Positions 57,831-64,000 of a DNA stretch of 64,000 nt are shown here, piece after piece. This DNA is from Acanthopleura granulata (taxonomy: Eukaryota > Mollusca > Polyplacophora > Chitonida > Chitonidae). Position 1 is the stretch's first letter. The number at the start of each line of letters is the position of its first letter. The position numbers and the translations under genes were made by a program. Where the stretch lies: positions 14,266,330 through 14,330,329 of the forward strand of contig JABBOT010000001.1 in the NCBI GenBank assembly GCA_016165875.1, read 5' to 3'. The notes under the pieces are model-generated. The model searched no databases and was not told the origin of the DNA. It was given only the letters and a program-made list of their open reading frames with translations.

Positions 57831-60800
57831 ACTCTTATAGCTTATATATGTTTTGAAAAGCAAGTAAACATGACCGACATTATAAAAGATACATAATTTT
57901 GAATGCTGCATAAACAAATAAACAAATATATTATTATATTATAAACTATAGACATGGGCAGAACAAAACAGCATTTACAGTCCGATTAGTTTCATCCATT
58001 GTTCTGACTAATGTCATATAAGTGAAAAAATAATCAGAAAATCAATCCGAATCTATATTAAAATAATAAACCAGAATATCACAGGGCTGACAAATCTGTT
58101 GCAAGAACACATCTCAGCACACATGCAACATCTTGCGAACTTCACAACCACGTCATTAAATAATGACGACAATTTCGTTAGAACTATCTGAAGGACCTTA
58201 CATGTGTTATACATAAGATTCAAATATCTTCATATATTCCACTGGCGATTAAGTTTTGAATGGAAAGTGTCATTTCTGACTAAAGTCCAATTTCGAAATA
58301 CGATTTTAGAGCTTATTTTGGGGGGATTAGGTTATTAAATTTTGACCATCTTGTCAATGTTATGTTACTATGCCAAAATTTCAACGTCTAGAACCAGTGA
58401 CATAACCTTGTAACAAAGTTTAAAGTTTTGGCTAGTCAGTAACATCTTTGTGGAATTGCTTGGCCCATTCCAGAGAGGACATGTCTTCCAACTCAGGTCA
58501 GATTGACAGGAGTATCAGGTAATCGAAAAAATCAAGGAGCTGCATGCGCACATGTTGGAAATGTCTGGGGCATACCTCACGAGTTTCGCCATGTACACGA
58601 AGGACGAGCAGAGGGACGTGGATCGCTGGCGTCTTTTTCATTTCACACTCATTGCGTCTTTTCGCCATCTTTGAAAATGTGGACTGCTTCTCTTTGCATG
58701 AATCCGTTCTAATTTTATTATTTTATATACTTTCTTACATATTTCGTCTATGTTGTTTTGTAATTTTGGAGACTGTTATTGCGGTTATTGACCGGCCCAG
58801 TTTGGTGGACGGCTGGTATGCGAATATCGATTTCGACGCCTTGGTTTCCATCATTTCTGAAGGGGCACAGTAAAAAGCTTTGGTATAGTTGCTGAGGAGA
58901 CCAGGGATGCAAGCTGGCAGACATCTGTCTTCTTGGTAGAGGACAATCCCATGCAGCTCTTTTCTTCAAGGGCAAACAGCTTCCAAAAAAATAAATGAGC
59001 TCACAATGAAGATTTAATCAGCGGGATGTTGTGTTGAGCGGAGGAAGCCTGAGGTATCCTGTGTGGAAATCTCTAGAGAAATGCAAGCCGGGAGCTGCGT
59101 TGGTTGGCCGGGGTGGGGGTGGTGTGTGAAACTGTCCGTCTTATCACAGGGTTCAATTATTGCACGTGTTTTATCCGTCAGTCACGGACCACGGGTTTAT
59201 CCTGCTGCCAGGACTACCAGGAACGACAATGGCATCAGCTTAAAACCAACTCTAGCTCGGTGTAATGAATTTCTGTCAAGTGTAATTCAGATTGATTGAC
59301 ATTCAGTGAGAGAGAGAGAAAAAAAGACACTCGACTATTGTTTTTCATCCGGGGGAGATTTCGAGTTGTCGGCGCTGGGAGTTAGACAGCTCTGTATGAC
59401 GAGAAACTGTGAGTTGTAGGTTCAAAGTTAAGGTTTACGCTCTGGTTCTGAAACGTCCAACGTGCGTCACAGAGAAAAGCTCCAGATTCCAAACGGATTC
59501 AACGTGCGCAACGAAATGACCCGACATTTGTGTTGGGTTGTACTCTGGGCCATCTTGTTCTTGAAGTCGCTCGAGAGACCAACAAGTGTCAGAAGTACTG
59601 AACAAACAAAAACAATACCCTTTGCATAAATACAATGTAAATTTGCAAGTATATACGTTTTATTTCTATAATTGTGATTGTAAAGTTTACATACCTTCTT
59701 TAAATATAAATAAATATAAACATACAAAAATTCAAATATATAGACGTAATTTAAGCAAAAATTATCAGAGCTGAACTTTACTCGCACTTTCAGCATAGCA
59801 GCCTAAACTTGAATAGGGTGGCAACATTGTTTGACACTAAAGACAGGGATGCAGGACAAAAAGCCTGTTTTAGAGGACTCCATGGAGCCTTTCTGATAGT
59901 TCCATGACAAAAATGTTCAGGTGATATACAAAATGCATTTTATGATTTATATCAAATTTAAAATATGTTTTAATAACTATAAATTTATTATTGTATAACT
60001 TTGTTCTCCAACCCATATACAGCATAAAGCAATAAATCAAGAATACATCTTTATTTTGACACACATAAAAAAATTGGTCTAAACGTCATCGTGGAGAAAC
60101 TGAATAGGACATCAAATTATAAACGTACTACAGCAAATGTCAGCATACCTTAACTATTAAACTGTCATTTCAGAAAGCAGTCCTTAGGAGAGTTTGTACC
60201 CTATATATATACTTTTCTCACCACTCAGTATCGTTATAACTAAGTGTTTGTTTACAAAGTTTCTCCATTATTATAATACTGAATAAGTACCTGTGACATC
60301 TGGTGGGTTTGTACGCGTCACACATTCTGTAACCCTCGCCAATTCTCTCACAGTCACTCCGCACCTCGGATACCATCTGTTATTTAAGACTTCAACAATT
60401 ACCATTCACTTACTTCAGTTCTCACATGTGCGCATATGTACTGTCTATGTCAGTACATGCTACCCGTATCCACTCAATCTAGCCGTCCCACAATGTCGTA
60501 GTATGGCAATGCCGTTTTAACAGTAAACCTGGTATTCCTTATTTGAATATTGTAATGGCATTTCTTAATAACTATACACTCAACTCTCACAGTCACTGCC
60601 TTTGTACTCACAACTCAGTAAAAAGATACACTCTCACCCTTCCCTGTTACGAACCCAGTCTTTAAAATATTGTATGATTTTTTTTTCACTTGTTCTTAGG
60701 CTAGCTGGGTCAGTGTCTGGCCTACATTTTCCCCTCTTTCTCGAGGCTTCTGTGTTTATCAGTTACGTGTCATTGTACATAGAGCGTACATTGTGGAAAG

Positions 60801-61780
60801 ATGTACTTGTGTTGTAAAGATGTTTACGATGAAACCATCCAGAATTTTTTTTACATTAGTTTATAAATATGAACGACAAAGACAGATGTTTCGCAGTCTT
60901 TTACTCTGGTTCATTGAGAGCAGTCATATTTACTGTCGTCCACTTGGAAAGATTTTGCTGGGTTTTGGAGATATCGGCTTTCATGTCATTCGACACTCTA
61001 TCATTTTATACTCAATTTTCGTACGTAGCACTTTGTGCTTGTGTTTCGCCTCTTGCTATTTTGTTTGAGACGATCTTTTGAAGCTTGTATCGCTCATTGC
61101 CTCTTCGTGCCACAACGTAAATTTCATCCCAGTTTACCCTGAAAGTGACTTTGTGTACATTTCCGAGGACTGAACCAGCTCGGCATCACGGACGCTATTG
61201 TCAACCCGTCCGCCCAGGAAAATTGCACCTTACCGAGGAGCTGAATATATACCATCGTTGGCGTACCCTGTTCATCGTTGTTTGTCACTTACAGGACTGT
61301 CATCCTTCGATTTGAGAATTCCCCAAGGCCTGTGGATTCTATATTTACGTGGACTGACTTGCCTTTGGAAGCCTGTATATTCCATCCGGATCTGGACACT
61401 CTCACCGGTGAGAAACTATATATTTTTATAATTATTTGTATTGTTGTGTATATTATTGTCAGTTGTAATGTTGTCTAATTGGTTCAAATACATGTATTGA
61501 ACTTATTCAAGCGTCTTCGTGTTTCTTTGATCTTGTGTAAGGCCCATCGCTGTATGAGAGTTGAAAAGCCATTTGTTTATCAATTTTCCTCTCCGACAGT
61601 AGTACCCTTACACCAACCTTGGTCCCCGTGACTGCTACATGGTCTAACATGCTTTCTTACAACTCCCACACCTCTACACTCTTAAAGTGTTCATACATAA
61701 CGTATCAAGAAGATTCGCATTCACATTTTGGAATAAACACCGATCGTTTGTGTATGGAAAACACATAGCACTACATTCTG

Positions 61781-63752
61781 TTACTCCCAACTTATTTTAA
61801 CCTGTAAATTTTCAGCTAGGCATCTTGACTTCAAAAACTGAACATCCTGTAGACTGATGCTGTTGCATTTATGAAAAGCAATATCACTAAGTGGATTGTC
61901 ACAGTCTATTAACAGAGAGGCTGACTCTGAAGTGATGCTGTCGCAGAGTTCGGTGTAGAACTTTTCCAAGTAAGGGAAGCCATGTTTCTCAACAGAAGCA
62001 GCCATTATAGCATCATTCAAACAAAGAACATTGTACATATGTATAGAGACAACATTGGTCATGTTGATAAATATTAACTTCACTACATCTTCAGGTAAAT
62101 TGTATTCATCAGAATCAGATGAAAATATGAAACATAAATCTTTCAGTTTGCTAAAAGAAGATGCGCTTGAGTTTACTGTACCTAAGTAAGTGCCATTATG
62201 GTTCTGGTGCATTTCAGGTAAGGACAAGTGTAGTTTACGAAGGTTTTTACAACACTGACCCAGAAAAAGTAAATCAACATCACAAATTCCGTGTAATGAC
62301 AGAGAGAGAAGATTGTGCCCTATGCTGATCAGCAGCGGCCCTATTCCAGTTTCAAAGTCCCCCGACTCACAGCCAATCTCTAGAGTACGCAGGTGTTCCA
62401 GCTGTGACAGGTGACTTAAGTGCTCTGTACTTAACAGTTGGAACAGGCAAACCTGTGTAACATAGGGACAATACGCCACAGACAGCTCTATGCTCTGCTC
62501 CAGTACAGAGCCTGAATCTAGTCCAGAGCCTGTTAATGCAGTAAGCTTGTGCCACTGGTCTGGTAGAACATTTTTACCTGACTGAAATGAATCCTTGTAC
62601 AACACCTCCAGAGCTGCACAGAGATCTGGGTATCCAACAAACACCAGCCTTGATCTACACTGTAACAACGTTGCCACAGTATTCGGTGCAACATGATTGG
62701 ACCCAATGTTGAAGCTGACAAGATCAGGGCATGCAGACTGAGAACACATCTGCAGCACGCCTTTGTCTCTCACCAGACATCCATTGATGCTGAGATCCTT
62801 GAGCTGTCTGCAGGTCTTAGCAATGCACAACATGACTTTGTCATCACACCTAGTTTTGTCTAAATTCAAGGACTTGATCTTTGGCAGATTGGAAACCAAT
62901 CCACACAAAACTTTTGGTTGAGCATTTTTTACCCTGGAGATATTCAAAGATGTTAAACTCTGCAGAAGAATGAAAATGAAATAATTATAATTCATATAAT
63001 AAAGAACACACATTTATCTTGGTCCTACTAAAAGAAAAGACTGCACTTATCAACCTCATCCAAAAGACAGTACTTTCACCACTTTCCACCATATATTTAC
63101 TTGGTAATTATAAACTGAAAGCCAACACCATTTCAATTCAGAAATTCTCAGCCAAATTCATTTCACAAAAAAGTGCATACCATAGTGTAAGGAATTTACC
63201 TGGAATAGGCCTCCACAAATACATGTACTGAAACTGGCTTCATGAACATCTGACCTGATACCAAGTCTTATAATCTGTATGTAGGTAAATGTTCAGTCAG
63301 ACATTGGGTACATCATATGGCCTCTTACAAAATGCATGCCTAAGTAAGTGGTCATATTATTTAATGTATAACAAAGTTATGAAGCTATTAGCCTACCTGG
63401 CATCTGGTGGCAATTATGTCAATGACAGAGCTATGATTGGCAGAAGCATCACATAGTCCAAGGTTTAATGATTTCAGCTGAGAGTGGATAAGGAGCTGAA
63501 AGTGATGGCGCTGTAACAATTTTTTGTCCACCAGTCTCTGGATTAATTGCTGTAATAGGTCGTCAGCTAAAATGAAAAAAGTAATTGAGATAAAATCAAA
63601 TGTGTGCAGTCTTCTTGTAATGACTTTAAACACATGTATATGGCTCTGGCAAGAGTATCCATCCCCCAAACGACAGGCTTAGACCACAGGCAGGGAAGGT
63701 TGTCATATTTAACTTACCGGTTATTGGCTCACAGAACCAGCAGGGATCCAAC
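61781..63752 (-). CDS. Leucine-rich-repeat protein (RNI-like), 3' part of the gene, N-terminus not seen
   Basis: Three exons on the minus strand: 63752(or 63787)-63718, 63566-63397 and 62959-61781, with GT-AG junctions in phase; stop TAA at 61,783-61,781. The last exon alone codes for 392 residues. Repeats of the Cys-containing LRR type are visible: LKSLNLGLCD, LTSLNIS, IKSLNLDKT, LKDLSINGC, LRTLEIGC, LLSLSLHG and LRKLHLSL. This matches the LRR pattern of FBXL/AMN1-like and related adaptor proteins, which form a curved protein-binding surface. No F-box is in the visible part, so a ubiquitin-ligase role is only a possibility. The first visible exon includes DPCWFCEPI. Its acceptor is ambiguous between two AGs. 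Upstream exons must lie beyond the right edge or be too short to see. I cannot name the orthologue. Confidence 0.85.
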
Positions 63753-64000
63753 CTTGAAAATGTGACACAGACAGGGAAAAGAGTTTTCTGTCATGAAAAG
63801 GGATGGCTAATTGGTTCAAAATTTGTGTGATACCAGCAGTCACACTGTAACATAAAGACTCCATTGCATACACTTTTCTTAAAACTCATAATCAACTGAT
63901 GGGGATTGCAGTCAATAAAACAACCCATGCAGACTATTATGTGATCATTCAGCAGTATTTGAAACTTTATTTTAATTCTCACCTACAAGATGGCCTCACT

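Larger units (their letters stand above)
50830..61780. other. Intergenic region between reductase gene 2 and the LRR gene
   Basis: No gene I can defend. Contents: duplicated TATATA element, degenerate tandem repeats at 53.2 and 54.7 kb, family A, B and D mobile elements at 54.4-57.8 kb, a large GT/TA microsatellite, and two minus-strand open frames at 56.4-57.2 kb with protein-like composition. 58-61.7 kb is AT-rich and featureless to my reading. Confidence 0.5.

Noticed and set aside
58544..58873. 109-codon open frame with a hydrophobic middle, plus strand
   Set aside because: The hydrophobic stretch is what T-rich DNA would give. There is an equally open frame on the other strand and no other support.

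Overview
This is metazoan genomic DNA. Genes are split by many GT-AG introns, the bulk is AT-rich and non-coding, and tRNA-headed SINEs and minisatellites are scattered throughout. The SINE families (tRNA-like head, shared 3' core, AAAT-type tail), a mobile-element fragment with a GAATGA-type start and the abundance of ACATGTAC palindromes suggest a lophotrochozoan, most likely a mollusc. That assignment is from pattern memory, not from a search.

Every gene I can support lies on the minus strand. From low to high coordinate: (1) a probable three-exon gene for a basic, Ser/Thr-Pro-rich protein (one clear exon at 845-1333, a possible last exon at 199-446, and candidate first exons near 18.1-18.2 kb or 16.95 kb across a long intron); (2) a complete ten-exon aldo-keto reductase gene, 31,393-39,174, encoding 318 aa; (3) a second complete ten-exon aldo-keto reductase gene, 42,505-50,825, encoding 320 aa with the same intron phases, so a tandem duplicate; (4) the 3' part of a leucine-rich-repeat protein gene from 61,781 towards the right edge, whose N-terminus lies outside the window or in exons I cannot identify.

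The long stretches between (1.3-18.1 kb, 18.3-31.1 kb, 39.2-41.2 kb and 50.8-61.8 kb) hold no gene I can defend. They contain SINE copies, several tandem arrays, microsatellites and a few promoter-like or exon-like signals.

The most unusual feature is the aldo-keto reductase cluster. Nearly every long intron of the second gene and several of the first hold a private minisatellite. At least two arrays in the first gene are built from its own exon-intron junctions: one repeats the end of exon 5 with its splice donor, the other repeats the splice acceptor and start of exon 4. A 1.2-kb array of 103-bp units abuts the stop codon of the second gene and, judged by the only polyadenylation signal seen, would make up most of its 3' UTR. 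Both predicted enzymes keep the Asp-Tyr-Lys-His catalytic tetrad but have Phe where the family normally has the nicotinamide-stacking Tyr.
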